From the NCBI GenBank assembly GCA_003481005.1, contig QUKC01000002.1, positions 124,001 through 188,000 of the forward strand: a stretch of 64,000 bases of DNA. Reading direction: 5' to 3'. How positions within the stretch are numbered: the first letter of the stretch is position 1; the number at the start of each line of letters is the position of its first letter. Source of the stretch: Firmicutes bacterium TM09-10 (lineage in GTDB: Bacteria > Bacillota > Clostridia > Lachnospirales > Lachnospiraceae). A program made the position numbers and the translations under genes. The notes beneath the pieces are model-generated. The model was not told where the DNA came from, made no database searches, and worked only from the letters and a program-made list of their open reading frames with translations. This document shows positions 43,534-52,989 of the stretch, one piece after another.

Positions 43534-43634
43534 GGTTTCGATGTTACTGTCACGAGTAACAAACTGTTGCACCTGTGCGGTTTTGTTGTACTCATTTTTC
43601 CATAACACGTTACAATATTTTATTGAAAATCCAA

Positions 43635-45083
43635 CTATTCTTCTGAGAATAACTGCTGTTTGCGCTGTATCATCTCATCGATTCTCTCGATATACTGCCC
43701 GACATCCTTGACATTGTCACAGCGTTCGATTCTGCCATCGCCATAGACGCGTTTGGAGATGGTTCCTGCACCGAGTGCCATGATCGTCTGGACCTCCTCC
43801 ATAATTAAAATATTATAAATACCCGCCTTCCCCGGTTTTGCATAGCCGACATTTTCGAAATTGCCGGACATATTTTTCTGTCGGTAGAGATAATACGGTT
43901 CCATGCCCATCTGCTTTGCCCCCTGGGCAGCGATCGCCATCGTTTCGTCCGTGTTGTGCAGCGTGCTGATGCCATGCTCCAAAATCCACTGGCTCAGCCT
44001 GGAAGCTCGCTTAATTGCAAGAGAATGTACCGTCAGACTGTCGGGTCCAAGCTCCTGCACTCGGCGAATGGTCTCTTCCACATCTTCCTTTGTCTCCCCC
44101 GGCAGCCCGAGGATCAGATCCATATTGATATTATCAAAGCCTTCCTCCCGCGCCAGCCGAAATGCCTCAACCGTCTGCGCCACAGTATGCCGCCGGCCGA
44201 TCAGATCAAGGGTTTCCTGCTTCATCGTCTGTGGATTGACCGAAATTCTCGTCACACCATAACGCTTCATCACACGCAGTTTCTCTGCCGTAATACTGTC
44301 CGCGCGCCCTGCTTCTACCGTAAACTCCCGCACCTGTGACCAGTCAAGCGTATTTTGAAGCTTCAAAAAAAGCCGTTCCAATTCCTCTGGTTCCAGTGTA
44401 GTCGGCGTGCCGCCGCCAATATAAACGCTGTCCAAAACGCGGTCTGCGCAGGTCTCTTTTACGAAATCGATTTCCTTTTCCACGGCGCTTAGATAATCGC
44501 TCACGCGATTTTTCCATGCACAGATCGGAAACGAGGTAAAGGAACAATACAGACAGGTCGTTGGGCAGAACGGAATCCCGATATAAAGGCTGTATCCTTC
44601 CTCATAATGAATTCCGGATAAAATCTGCATTTCCCGTTTGGCAATGTCAATCGACAGCTCCGTTTTTTCTTTCGATGCCAGATAGGTATGCTCCATATAG
44701 GCAGCGACTTCCTGTTCTGTTTGTCCCTGTTCCAGAAGCTGTTTCGCAATTTTCGTCGGACGAATACCGGTCAGGGTTCCCCAGGGAAGCGTCTTTTTTG
44801 TTTCTTCGGAAAGGAGCGCGTACAAAAGCTGTTTTAAATCGTTTTTAACCGTCCCCCTGTCCTCCGGCGTCTTTAGATTGACTGTTTTAGTCCCTCCATT
44901 TTCAATCCCTGCGCAAATGGACGTCTCATAATATTCCACGAAAAACGCCGGCAGCCCGGCGTCACTTCGTTCTTCTTTGGTTCCTTTTACAAAAACTTTG
45001 ATCTCCTGCTCCGGATAAAAGGCCTTTACCAGAGAATGGATGTCATAGGCATATCTGTCTTCATTTAACGTTACAATAATCAT
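43635..45083 (-). CDS. hemZ: HemZ, HemN-like radical SAM protein (coproporphyrinogen dehydrogenase family)
   Basis: 482 residues from the ATG at 45083 (MIIVTLNEDRYAYDIHSL, the usual start), four bases behind the MBL gene's stop. An N-terminal domain of about 160 residues precedes the radical SAM motif CPTTCLYC, then YIGGGTPTTL and GLPGETKEDVEET as in HemN. HemZ proteins are named for anaerobic coproporphyrinogen III oxidation, but organisms without haem synthesis carry them too, so the true substrate is uncertain. Commonly followed by hisS in relatives. Confidence 0.92.
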   Translation of the reverse strand: MIIVTLNEDRYAYDIHSLVKAFYPEQEIKVFVKGTKEERSDAGLPAFFVEYYETSICAGIENGGTKTVNLKTPEDRGTVKNDLKQLLYALLSEETKKTLPWGTLTGIRPTKIAKQLLEQGQTEQEVAAYMEHTYLASKEKTELSIDIAKREMQILSGIHYEEGYSLYIGIPFCPTTCLYCSFTSFPICAWKNRVSDYLSAVEKEIDFVKETCADRVLDSVYIGGGTPTTLEPEELERLFLKLQNTLDWSQVREFTVEAGRADSITAEKLRVMKRYGVTRISVNPQTMKQETLDLIGRRHTVAQTVEAFRLAREEGFDNINMDLILGLPGETKEDVEETIRRVQELGPDSLTVHSLAIKRASRLSQWILEHGISTLHNTDETMAIAAQGAKQMGMEPYYLYRQKNMSGNFENVGYAKPGKAGIYNILIMEEVQTIMALGAGTISKRVYGDGRIERCDNVKDVGQYIERIDEMIQRKQQLFSEE

Positions 45084-45087
45084 CTTT

Positions 45088-45720
45088 TTACTGGCAGTAG
45101 GGATTGTACTGCTTCTCCCTTCCAATTGTAGTAATATCTCCGTGTCCCGGATAAACTTTTGTATCTTCCGGAAGGACAAAGAGTTTTTCTTTCACAGAGC
45201 GTACCAGACTGCTCATGCTACCGGTCGGGAAATCTGTTCTGCCGACCGATTCCTCAAACAGCGTATCGCCGGAGAATAAGAAACCGCCCTCTTTACAGTA
45301 ATAGCAGCATCCGCCTACAGTATGCCCTGGCGTTGCAATGACCTGAAATGAAATCCCTGCGGTTTCCACTGTCTGTCCGTCTGTCAGCCATTCATCCGCT
45401 TCGATCGTCACGACAGGCGGCATCTGTGCAGACAGGTTTAACTCCGGCGTCCGGCAGATTTTCTTCTCTTCTGTCAGCGCATACACCTTTGCGCCGGATG
45501 CCTTTTTTAATTCTGCTGCGCCGCCAATATGATCAAAATGACCGTGCGTCAGAAGAATCGCTTCCACAGTAAAGCCCTTTTCGGAGAGCAATTTGAAAAT
45601 CCCTGCTCCGTTTTCCGCAGGATCGACTACGACCGCTTTTGTCCCGCCTTCCCGGTATAAAAAATAACAGTTTGTTGCGCAGACACCCATCGTCTTTCGC
45701 CCAATTTTAATTTCAGACAT
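45088..45720 (-). CDS. MBL-fold metallo-hydrolase (glyoxalase II-like)
   Basis: 210 residues from the ATG at 45720 (GGAAAGGAAAA upstream). Metal motif LTHGHFDHIGG, further ligands in TPGHTVGG, FSGDTLF and YPGHGDIT. Small cytosolic thioesterase-like hydrolases of this group lie between relA and hemZ in many Clostridia; the substrate is not established. Confidence 0.92.
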   Translation of the reverse strand: MSEIKIGRKTMGVCATNCYFLYREGGTKAVVVDPAENGAGIFKLLSEKGFTVEAILLTHGHFDHIGGAAELKKASGAKVYALTEEKKICRTPELNLSAQMPPVVTIEADEWLTDGQTVETAGISFQVIATPGHTVGGCCYYCKEGGFLFSGDTLFEESVGRTDFPTGSMSSLVRSVKEKLFVLPEDTKVYPGHGDITTIGREKQYNPYCQ

Positions 45721-45845
45721 TCGTTTTCCTTTCCCAGAAGCCAAGCGGCAAATCGCTATTTTCCGATAGCATTGCAAACGTTGAAACGCCGCCAATTCCA
45801 TATCGGCTTTCCCAATACCTGCTCGTACCTGCCGCCGGCATCGCG

Positions 45846-48176
45846 TCAGCCCGTTGTACGCTCAATATCGATGACGCTTTCGATGTTGCGCAGCTTCGCT
45901 ACGATCTGATTTAACTCTTCCCTGCTGCTGATCTCAAATGAAGTAGACAATGTAGCAATTCCCTGCTTGTTCGTTCTCGTATTCATCGTCTGGATATCAA
46001 TATTGCGCTCCGTCAGTGCTTTACTGATGTCTGCTAAAAGTCCGTTTCTGTTATGTGCAAAGATATTGATCTCCGCCATATATTTCTCACCATCTGCTCC
46101 AGTATCCGAGGGCTCCCACTCCGCTTCAATGAGTCTGGCACGTTCGATCTCCGGCAGGTTTAATACATTGATACAGTCCGTCCGGTGGATCGAAATCCCC
46201 CGTCCTCTTGTCACAAAGCCGACGATCTCATCCCCGGGCACAGGAGAGCAGCATTTGGAAAAACGTACTGCCACGTCATGAATCCCCTTGACCACGATGC
46301 CGTTTTTACTGTGGGGGTGCATCTGCTTCGCCTGATTGGCATTATTCTCTGCAATGGAGGCAAGCACTTCTTCATTGGTCATCACCTTCGGATGGTCTTT
46401 CTCATAAAGCTCCTGCATCCGATTGGCGATCTGACCTTCCTTGAGCGCGCCGTGTCCGATCGCTGCCAGCACGCTGTCCCAGTCCATAAAGCCGTATTTC
46501 TTCATGACAGCTGCCTGATATTCCGGCTTCATAATTTCGCCCAGGTTGATCGAACGTGCCTTACAGTAGGTGTTGAACTGATCCTTGCCCTTAGTGATAT
46601 TTTCTTCCTTGACTTCGTTTTTGAACCACTGGTTGATCTTGTTTTTCGCCTGCGTACTCTTGACTACCGTAAGCCAGTCACGGCTCGGTCCCTTGGAATT
46701 CTGCGAAGTCAGAATTTCCACGCGGTCGCCGTTTTGGATTTCGTAATCGATCGTCACAAGCTTTCCGTTGACCCGCGCACCGATCATCTTGTTGCCGACT
46801 GCAGTATGGACGTTGTAGGCAAAATCAATAGGTGTAGAGCCTGCAGGCAAGGTCTTGACGTCGCCGGTCGGCGTAAAACAGTATACGCTGTCGGAAAACA
46901 GATCCAGATCGCTTTTCAGCATGTTCATGAATTCTTTGTTATCCGACATCTCGCGCTGCCATTCCAGAATCTGACGCAGCCATGCCAGCTTTTCTTCTTC
47001 CTGTGCCTCAACCTTTTTGCCATCGGAGGCTTCTTTATATTTCCAGTGGGCGGCGATACCGTATTCCGCCACACGATGCATTTCATAAGTTCTGATCTGA
47101 ATCTCGAAGGGCTGCCCGGAGCTTCCAATCAACGTCGTGTGCAGAGACTGATACATGTTCGCCTTGGGCATCGCAATATAATCCTTGAAACGCCCCGGAA
47201 TCGGCTTGTACATCTCGTGGATCACGCCCAGCGCCGCATAACAGTCCTTAACCGTATCTACGATAATCCGGACAGCAAACAGGTCATAAATCTGGTCGAT
47301 GGTCTTATGCTGGTTCTTCATCTTTTTGTAAATGCTGAAGAAATGCTTGATACGACCGTCAATCTTAGCTTCGATTCCCGCCTTTTTGATGTGCTCGGAA
47401 ACCTCGTCCACGATTCCCTGAATATACTTTTCGCGCTCGCTTTTGCGCATCGCGATCTTGTCCACCAGATCATAATAAACGTCCGGTTCGAGATATTTTA
47501 ACGAAAGGTCGTCCAGTTCTACCTTGATCTTGGAAATACCGAGACGCTGTGCAATGGGCGCATAGATGTCCATCGTCTCCCGCGCAATCCGGATCTGCTT
47601 TTCGTGGGGCATATGCTTGAGGGTGCGCATATTGTGGAGACGGTCCGCCAGCTTGATCATGATTACGCGGATATCCTTCGCCATCGCCATGAACATCTTG
47701 CGCAGGTTCTCCGCCTGCATCTCCAGCTGTGCTTCTGTCTTATTGCCGGAATTGTCCGCAAGATGCAGATGCTGCAGCTTGGTCACGCCGTCCACCAAAA
47801 AGGCAACGTCCGTTCCGAACTGTTCTCCAACCTGTTCGACCGTCATCACGGTATCTTCCACCACATCGTGCAGAAGTCCCGCCACGATCGTCTCCTTATC
47901 CAGCTCCAGATCCGCCAGGATAATCGCCACGCACAGCGGATGGATGATGTAAGGTTCGCCGGATTTACGCACCTGTCCCTGATGGGCGTTATCTGCCAGC
48001 CGATACGCTTTTTCAATCATGGAAATATCATCCGAAGGATGATACTTGCGCACCCGCTCGATCAGGTCCTGATATAGTTCTTCCGGGCTTATAAATTCCT
48101 GAATGCTCTCAATTCGTCCGTCATCCAGCACCAGCTTGGTTTTCGGCTCTTTTGATCTGTCTTCCGTTCTATCCAT
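45846..48176 (-). CDS. relA: RelA/SpoT (p)ppGpp synthetase/hydrolase
   Basis: 776 residues from the ATG at 48176 (AAGGTG eight bases upstream; a GTG three codons earlier is less likely). Hydrolase domain with LLHDVVEDT (about 101-109), synthetase domain with DLFAVRIIVDT and the GRFKDYIAMPKANMYQSLHTT active site, TGS domain VYCFTPTGDVKTLPAGSTPIDFAYNVH, zinc-finger-like part CCSPVPGDEIVGF, and ACT domain at the end. A bifunctional Rel enzyme of the stringent response. A terminator lies between apt and this gene. Confidence 0.96.
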   Translation of the reverse strand: MDRTEDRSKEPKTKLVLDDGRIESIQEFISPEELYQDLIERVRKYHPSDDISMIEKAYRLADNAHQGQVRKSGEPYIIHPLCVAIILADLELDKETIVAGLLHDVVEDTVMTVEQVGEQFGTDVAFLVDGVTKLQHLHLADNSGNKTEAQLEMQAENLRKMFMAMAKDIRVIMIKLADRLHNMRTLKHMPHEKQIRIARETMDIYAPIAQRLGISKIKVELDDLSLKYLEPDVYYDLVDKIAMRKSEREKYIQGIVDEVSEHIKKAGIEAKIDGRIKHFFSIYKKMKNQHKTIDQIYDLFAVRIIVDTVKDCYAALGVIHEMYKPIPGRFKDYIAMPKANMYQSLHTTLIGSSGQPFEIQIRTYEMHRVAEYGIAAHWKYKEASDGKKVEAQEEEKLAWLRQILEWQREMSDNKEFMNMLKSDLDLFSDSVYCFTPTGDVKTLPAGSTPIDFAYNVHTAVGNKMIGARVNGKLVTIDYEIQNGDRVEILTSQNSKGPSRDWLTVVKSTQAKNKINQWFKNEVKEENITKGKDQFNTYCKARSINLGEIMKPEYQAAVMKKYGFMDWDSVLAAIGHGALKEGQIANRMQELYEKDHPKVMTNEEVLASIAENNANQAKQMHPHSKNGIVVKGIHDVAVRFSKCCSPVPGDEIVGFVTRGRGISIHRTDCINVLNLPEIERARLIEAEWEPSDTGADGEKYMAEINIFAHNRNGLLADISKALTERNIDIQTMNTRTNKQGIATLSTSFEISSREELNQIVAKLRNIESVIDIERTTG

Positions 48177-48220
48177 CTTCCGCACACCTTACCATCGTCC
48201 AGTTTTATCAGTTTCTGCCA

Positions 48221-48247
48221 AAAAAGAGTTACGTCGTAACTCTTTTT
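48221..48247. terminator. Palindromic terminator between apt and relA
   Basis: AAAAAGAGTTAC, three bases, GTAACTCTTTTT: a perfect 12-bp stem with T-run on both strands, 10 bases behind the apt stop. relA transcription must read through it or start between it and 48176. Confidence 0.8.
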
Positions 48248-48257
48248 CGAAAATCAA

Positions 48258-48782
48258 TTATTTGCCTTCATATACAATTGCGGAATCCAGACGATATCCT
48301 GCAATTGCTTCTCTTCCCTTCAGCCCTGCCAGCTCGATCAAAACCAACACGCCTGCAACCTCGCCGCCCAGTCTCTCTACCAGGGAGATCATCGCCTGAG
48401 TCGTGCCGCCGGTTGCGATCAGGTCATCTACGATCAGCACTTTCTGTCCGGGTTTAATAGAGGTTTTGTGCATTTCGATCACTGCCGTGCCGTATTCCAG
48501 AGAATATTCCTGAGACACGGTTTCACAGGGCAGCTTGCCCTTTTTGCGGATCAGTGCAAAGGGCTTATGCAGGTTATATGCGATGGGTGCACCGAAAATA
48601 AAGCCTCTGGACTCTGCGCCTACGACTACGTCAAACTCCAGATCCTTTACCAGATCCTGCATGGTATCGATTGCAAGGTGCATGCCGTCAGCATCCTCCA
48701 GCACGCTCGTAACATCTCTGAAAATAATTCCCTCCTGCGGGAAATCCGGGATACTTCTTACATATTCTTCCAGTTTTTTCAT
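48258..48782 (-). CDS. apt: Adenine phosphoribosyltransferase
   Basis: 174 residues. PRPP-binding motif VLIVDDLIATGGT (about 127-139), N-terminal IPDFPQEGIIFRDVT and the purine loop ESRGFIFG are diagnostic. Converts adenine and PRPP to AMP for purine salvage. It has its own consensus promoter at 48854-48882 and a terminator just behind. Usually downstream of recJ in relatives. Confidence 0.97.
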   Translation of the reverse strand: MKKLEEYVRSIPDFPQEGIIFRDVTSVLEDADGMHLAIDTMQDLVKDLEFDVVVGAESRGFIFGAPIAYNLHKPFALIRKKGKLPCETVSQEYSLEYGTAVIEMHKTSIKPGQKVLIVDDLIATGGTTQAMISLVERLGGEVAGVLVLIELAGLKGREAIAGYRLDSAIVYEGK

Positions 48783-48853
48783 TTTCCTATGCCTCTTTTT
48801 CTTCTCTTTTCTATAAAATGGAACCCTGTCAAACGGGACTTGTCGATGCTATC

Positions 48854-48882
48854 ATTATATTATTTTCATTCTTTAAAGTCAA
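48854..48882 (-). promoter_or_regulatory. Sigma-A promoter of apt
   Basis: TTGACT (48877-48882), 17-base AT-rich spacer, TATAAT (48854-48859) on the minus strand, 72 bases upstream of the apt start. Confidence 0.8.
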
Positions 48883-48890
48883 TACAGCCG

Positions 48891-48939
48891 AAAGCCCGGA
48901 TTTTCCCTGCCATGACAGCATCTGAAAAATCCGGGCTTT
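48891..48939. terminator. Intrinsic terminator behind the serpin gene
   Basis: AAAGCCCGGATTTT pairs perfectly with AAAATCCGGGCTTT around 21 bases. It sits 69 bases behind the serpin stop. The T-rich tail is stronger on the plus strand, so it may insulate in both directions. Confidence 0.65.
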
Positions 48940-49007
48940 TTTATTTTTTATTCTGATGAAAAAATGTTATTGAACCAGCCAGTGCTTTTTTCAGCCTGCG
49001 TTACGCC

Positions 49008-50360
49008 TTATAAGTGGTTCACTACACCCGTAAAGAGGATCTGATCGCCTGCATCTTCTCCGTTTCCGGTTAAAACGAAGGCGAACGGGCTGTCAAAGGT
49101 AAGCTCTATCGGATCGGTTTCGGGCATCAGCGCCATTTTTTCCAGTCCCATCACAGTAACTGCGGCAGCTGTCAGTCCGTTTTCGTCCACCTCAACCATT
49201 GCACTCTGCTGGGCACTCGAAATATAGAGTGCTTCGTTATCCAGCACCTCTGTCAGCGCAGCGTCTGTTGCCTGCATCAGCGGAACCCCCATGGCTTCCA
49301 GCGCCTCTTTGATGGAGAAGGTCTTGCTTTCCAGCTTAAATTTGGGCAAAGAAAGCTGTACGCAGCGGTATTCCGCCCCGCTGATTTTCTGCAGCTTTTC
49401 TGTCGTCAGGCTCTGCAGTGCCTCTTCCGCACTATAGCCGTCTTTGGGCAGGCACAGAACCATCTGCCCTCCGCTTGTCGTCCAGAGCACGACAGCCTGC
49501 ATCGTCTCGTCCTCATAATAAATGCCGTCGCTCAGCTTCTGATTCATAAACTCTGCATCCTCGTCCTGCTTTGCGCCGTGGAACGTGCCCTCCGTCGTAT
49601 TTTCTTCCAAAAACTGGTTGCTCCAGCTGTCCGAAAAATACAACGCATTCGCAATCGCCGCTACCGTATCCGCATCGAAGGAGTCCACAATCTCTGTAAT
49701 CTTTCCATCTGTCTTCTCGGATGCCCAGCTGTTGATGGCATTTGCTGCAGAGGAATCCGAAAAGTCAACGGAAAAGAGTTTTCCATCGTAATTGTCCGAA
49801 AACAGCTGTGCAAACGTCTGATTTACCGCTGCATCCTTTTGAACGAACAATGCGTTTGCAATTTTCAGTGGACTTTCAAACGTTTCTCCATATTCTTCGT
49901 AGCTTTTTCTGCGTTCCTCCTGGGAAAGCCCGGCATTGACTGCCTTTACAATCTGATTTAACGTTTCCGCGTCGATTCCGGCTTCGCCGATTACTTTTAA
50001 CAGCTGTTCCTGTGTCTCCCCACTGCAGCCATTTACCAGCGCCGCCAGGGGCAGCCATGCGGAATACGGGGATGCGATCAGGTTCTCTCCCTCTTTTTTC
50101 TGCTTCAGCAAAGCCTCCGTAAAGCGCAGCGCAAAGCCGTTCGCCTCATCTTGCGCAACATCCTGATCCTGTGTCTTATCCGCAGTCGTCTGATCCTGAT
50201 TTTTAGAATCGGTTGTCTCCACAGACTGCGCTTCTTCCGTTTCCGTCCGGGTCTGTGCAGGCTGTTCTCCGATACTCTTTTGTCCGCAGCCGCCAAATAA
50301 CATTCCCTGTGCCAGCAGGCTCAGGCTCATAAAAAGTGCAAGCATCTGTTTTTTTCTCAT
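49008..50360 (-). CDS. Lipoprotein serpin (serine protease inhibitor)
   Basis: 450 residues. Signal peptide with lipobox LFGGC (Cys25) for outer-face lipid anchoring, an acidic Gln/Thr/Asp-rich spacer (26-75), then a full serpin fold: NALYFSDSWSNQF, LPKFKLESKTF, the hinge VEVDENGLTAAAVTVMG (about 392-408) before the reactive loop, and FDSPFAFVL at the C-terminal end. The hinge Ala run suggests an inhibitory serpin. It could protect the cell from host or rival serine proteases. Stands alone. Confidence 0.93.
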   Translation of the reverse strand: MRKKQMLALFMSLSLLAQGMLFGGCGQKSIGEQPAQTRTETEEAQSVETTDSKNQDQTTADKTQDQDVAQDEANGFALRFTEALLKQKKEGENLIASPYSAWLPLAALVNGCSGETQEQLLKVIGEAGIDAETLNQIVKAVNAGLSQEERRKSYEEYGETFESPLKIANALFVQKDAAVNQTFAQLFSDNYDGKLFSVDFSDSSAANAINSWASEKTDGKITEIVDSFDADTVAAIANALYFSDSWSNQFLEENTTEGTFHGAKQDEDAEFMNQKLSDGIYYEDETMQAVVLWTTSGGQMVLCLPKDGYSAEEALQSLTTEKLQKISGAEYRCVQLSLPKFKLESKTFSIKEALEAMGVPLMQATDAALTEVLDNEALYISSAQQSAMVEVDENGLTAAAVTVMGLEKMALMPETDPIELTFDSPFAFVLTGNGEDAGDQILFTGVVNHL

Positions 50361-50415
50361 ATCCGAAAATTCCTTCCTATATGGTGTTGTAAAATCGACA
50401 GTTTTTCAACCCTTC

Positions 50416-50436
50416 CGGCAGGAAATCGTCCTGCCG
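50416..50436. other. Short perfect hairpin
   Basis: CGGCAGGA, AATCG, TCCTGCCG. It lies between YdcF and the serpin without a T run, so it is not a clear terminator; role unknown. Confidence 0.35.
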
Positions 50437-50510
50437 CAGGATTCTTTTGTGCCCTGCTATCTACATACACGCAGACAGCTGCCGTCCGGTTTCACATAGT
50501 TTGAAAATTT

Positions 50511-51290
50511 TTAAAAAAATTTCAGGTTGCCATATAGTCTGTCCTTCACGATACCAAAACATTCCCGCAGCACATTATTGGGCAGAAAATAAACACCGGA
50601 ATCCGCAGAAATCCCGATCGGATCTAAAAAGCCCTGCTGTTTTGCCAGCCGCAGGCTTCTGTAAACATGAAAATTGCTTGTCACAATGCCAACCTTCTGA
50701 ACCTCCTGGGGAATCAGCTTTCTGGAAAAACGCAGATTTTCTACGGTATTGGTGGACTGGTCTTCTAAAATCAGCCGTTTTGGGTCAATTCCTTTTTTTA
50801 CCAGAGCATCATACATTCCCTGTGCCTCGCTGACCGGCTCGTTACTGCCCTGTCCGCCGGACAATACGCAAAGGGTCTCCGGATTTTCTGTCAGATAGGT
50901 ATATGCCCGACACAGCCGTTTTTCCAGAACGACGCTGGGCCCGCTTTGCTTCATCTGTGCACCCAACACAATAATATAGGAAAGCTGCTGCTCCCCTTTT
51001 ACAGAAAATGCGCTGCCGATCAGGATCAGCAGCCCGCACAGGCAGGCAATCCCCACGCCTGCAAGCATACCGATTCCCGCCCGCAGTCCGATTGGCAAAC
51101 GCATCCAGAGCCCTTTTTGTACAAAAAAGCCGAACATACCAAACAGTGCCGCCCCTGCCAGCCAGATCAGGTAAAATTTTGTTCCGGCAGCCTTGGTTGC
51201 AACCACACCAACACAATATACCAGACACAGTGCCGCCAGCACATAACAGAGCATCACCATTTTCATTCTCCTCGTCCGCTTCTTCTCCAT
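50511..51290 (-). CDS. YdcF/DUF218 membrane protein
   Basis: 259 residues from the ATG at 51290 (GGAG upstream). Three hydrophobic helices (about 10-32, 37-55, 63-90) precede a DUF218 domain with YIIVLGAQMKQSGPS, VLSGGQGSNEPVSEAQGMYDALVKKGI, LILEDQSTNTVENLRFS and VGIVTSNFHVYRSL. The fold binds nucleotide-like ligands in YdcF; homologues act on envelope precursors. Substrate unknown. Confidence 0.88.
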   Translation of the reverse strand: MEKKRTRRMKMVMLCYVLAALCLVYCVGVVATKAAGTKFYLIWLAGAALFGMFGFFVQKGLWMRLPIGLRAGIGMLAGVGIACLCGLLILIGSAFSVKGEQQLSYIIVLGAQMKQSGPSVVLEKRLCRAYTYLTENPETLCVLSGGQGSNEPVSEAQGMYDALVKKGIDPKRLILEDQSTNTVENLRFSRKLIPQEVQKVGIVTSNFHVYRSLRLAKQQGFLDPIGISADSGVYFLPNNVLRECFGIVKDRLYGNLKFF

Positions 51291-51328
51291 TTTAATCTCC
51301 ATTCCGCATACGGTTTTATCCAAAGGGT

Positions 51329-52333
51329 TTACTCGTTTCGAAACAGATCGTAATTGATCTTTTTGTAAAAGAGACACTCGATTTCCTTTCGGTCTTCCAT
51401 GTGCAGCCCCAGAATCCACATGATCTTTGCAAGCACTGCTTCCAGCGTCATGTCGTAGGTTTCCAGAAACGGCAGCTGCTCCCGCGCTGCGCGCCCCACC
51501 ACATAGGTGTCCATGCTGCTGCCCTCATACGTCACCTGCGTCGCCATGATCAGGATCTTTTCATGGGCCTTGTAATGCTGCATTTCCTCTAAAAGTGCCT
51601 GACGCAGACGATCCGGCAATCCACCAACGCCGAATCCTTCAATAATAATACAGTCATACACGCTCAAAATATGCGGAATGATCTCCGTGGACATCCCCGG
51701 TGTCAGTTTTAACAAAAACACCTTCCGATCCATCCGGTTAAAGAAACGCACCGGACCGCAGATATCCTTCTGGATATAATAGACCACCGTGTTGTCGTGA
51801 ATCTGCCCAAGCACCGGAAAATTGATGCTGGAAAATGCATTATAGCTGAAGGTTGCCGTCTTTTTCGCCCGCGTTCCCGCAATAATTTTGCCGTCAAACA
51901 CCAGCATAACGTCCCGGCTTCGGTCGTCAAGTGCGCACCGGATGCTGTCGTGCAGATTTTTCCGCGCGTCGGTGATCTCCTGCAGAATCGATTTCTGCGC
52001 GCCGGTCAGGACAATCGGCTTGACAGAATTCTGAATCAGATAGGAAAGCGCCGCAGCCGTATACGCCATCGTATCCGTCCCGTGGCAGATCAGAAACGCG
52101 TCGTATAACGTATAGTTTTTCTGAATCAGTCCCGCCAGCTTCAACCACCACGAGGCTTCCATATTCGTCGAATCAATGCTGCAGACCTCGTATGGAACCA
52201 GCTCGCAGACATCTTCAAATTCTTTCATATAATCCAAAAAATCGTCGGAGGACAGCACCGGTGCCAGACCGTTTCCGCCATCCTGTGAGGCGATCGTCCC
52301 GCCGGTTGTCAGCAATAAAATTCGCTTTTTCAT
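51329..52333 (-). CDS. L-asparaginase (type I-like)
   Basis: 334 residues. First catalytic Thr in TTGGTIAS (Thr13), second in LICHGTDTMAYTAAAL, plus Lys in LTGAQKSI. Cleaves asparagine to aspartate and ammonia; without a signal peptide it is cytosolic (AnsA-type), which has modest affinity. Lies 14 bases from the dUTPase gene upstream, so the two may be cotranscribed. Confidence 0.93.
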   Translation of the reverse strand: MKKRILLLTTGGTIASQDGGNGLAPVLSSDDFLDYMKEFEDVCELVPYEVCSIDSTNMEASWWLKLAGLIQKNYTLYDAFLICHGTDTMAYTAAALSYLIQNSVKPIVLTGAQKSILQEITDARKNLHDSIRCALDDRSRDVMLVFDGKIIAGTRAKKTATFSYNAFSSINFPVLGQIHDNTVVYYIQKDICGPVRFFNRMDRKVFLLKLTPGMSTEIIPHILSVYDCIIIEGFGVGGLPDRLRQALLEEMQHYKAHEKILIMATQVTYEGSSMDTYVVGRAAREQLPFLETYDMTLEAVLAKIMWILGLHMEDRKEIECLFYKKINYDLFRNE

Positions 52334-52347
52334 ACGTTCCCCGTTTC

Positions 52348-52863
52348 TCAGCGTCTGTCCGTGCTTCCAAATCCGCCATTGCGGACTCCGTCCGCCTCGT
52401 CATCCTCTGTGATGCCATACGGCATGAAAATTCCCTGCAAAAAGCCCTCGCCCGGATGGATTTCGAGCACCTTGCCCTCGTTGGAATCGTTCGTCAGCTT
52501 CGCCATGATATGTCCTTCATTGTCGGAATTATAGTAATCGCTGTCGATAATTCCGACGGTATTATTCAGCTGCAAACGGTACTTAAAGCCCTGTCCGCTT
52601 CTGGGAAACAGGCACAGCACCCAGTCCTCGTCCATCCGCGCACGGATTCCGGTCGGGATTTTAATCGTCTCGCCCGGCTTTAACACAAATGCCACCGGCG
52701 CAGAAAAGTCATAGCCTGCGCTTCCCGCTGTCGCCCGTTTCGGTTTTGTAATATCATCATAAATTGCACGAATTTCCGCCGTTTCATGACCTGGGAACGC
52801 GTCCGCGAAATCCTTTTCATACTGTGCAAAACTCACCTTTTCAAATGCTGCAATTCTTTTCAT
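52348..52863 (-). CDS. dut: dUTPase-family nucleotide diphosphatase
   Basis: 171 residues from the ATG at 52863 (AGGAG upstream). Trimeric dUTPase motifs: GSAGYDFSAP, PRSGQGFKY, NTVGIIDSDYYNSDNEGHIMAKL and C-terminal GGFGSTDRR. Hydrolyses dUTP to dUMP to keep uracil out of DNA. The reading frame stays open upstream through the adjoining MITE to an ATG at 53064, so an extended product of 238 residues is conceivable, but the internal ATG has the good ribosome binding site. Confidence 0.92.
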   Translation of the reverse strand: MKRIAAFEKVSFAQYEKDFADAFPGHETAEIRAIYDDITKPKRATAGSAGYDFSAPVAFVLKPGETIKIPTGIRARMDEDWVLCLFPRSGQGFKYRLQLNNTVGIIDSDYYNSDNEGHIMAKLTNDSNEGKVLEIHPGEGFLQGIFMPYGITEDDEADGVRNGGFGSTDRR

Positions 52864-52989
52864 ATTCTTCTCCTGTTGTCTCGCTTCCCGCAGTCGCAAC
52901 ACGAACCGGCAACAGGCAAAGTGCCCGATGCCGGTTCGTGTTTTCACTACGCCTGATTCTACCGCAGTGTAATTCTGCGCAGAATATTT

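Noticed and set aside
43469..43573. TGTTGCACCT direct repeat as ends of the integrated element
   Set aside because: Only ten bases, spaced 95 bases apart within the same side of the zone, so it does not bracket the debris region.
46185..47501. A 438-codon open frame on the plus strand opposite relA
   Set aside because: Lies wholly within conserved relA domains on the other strand and has no recognisable motif; a by-product of codon bias.
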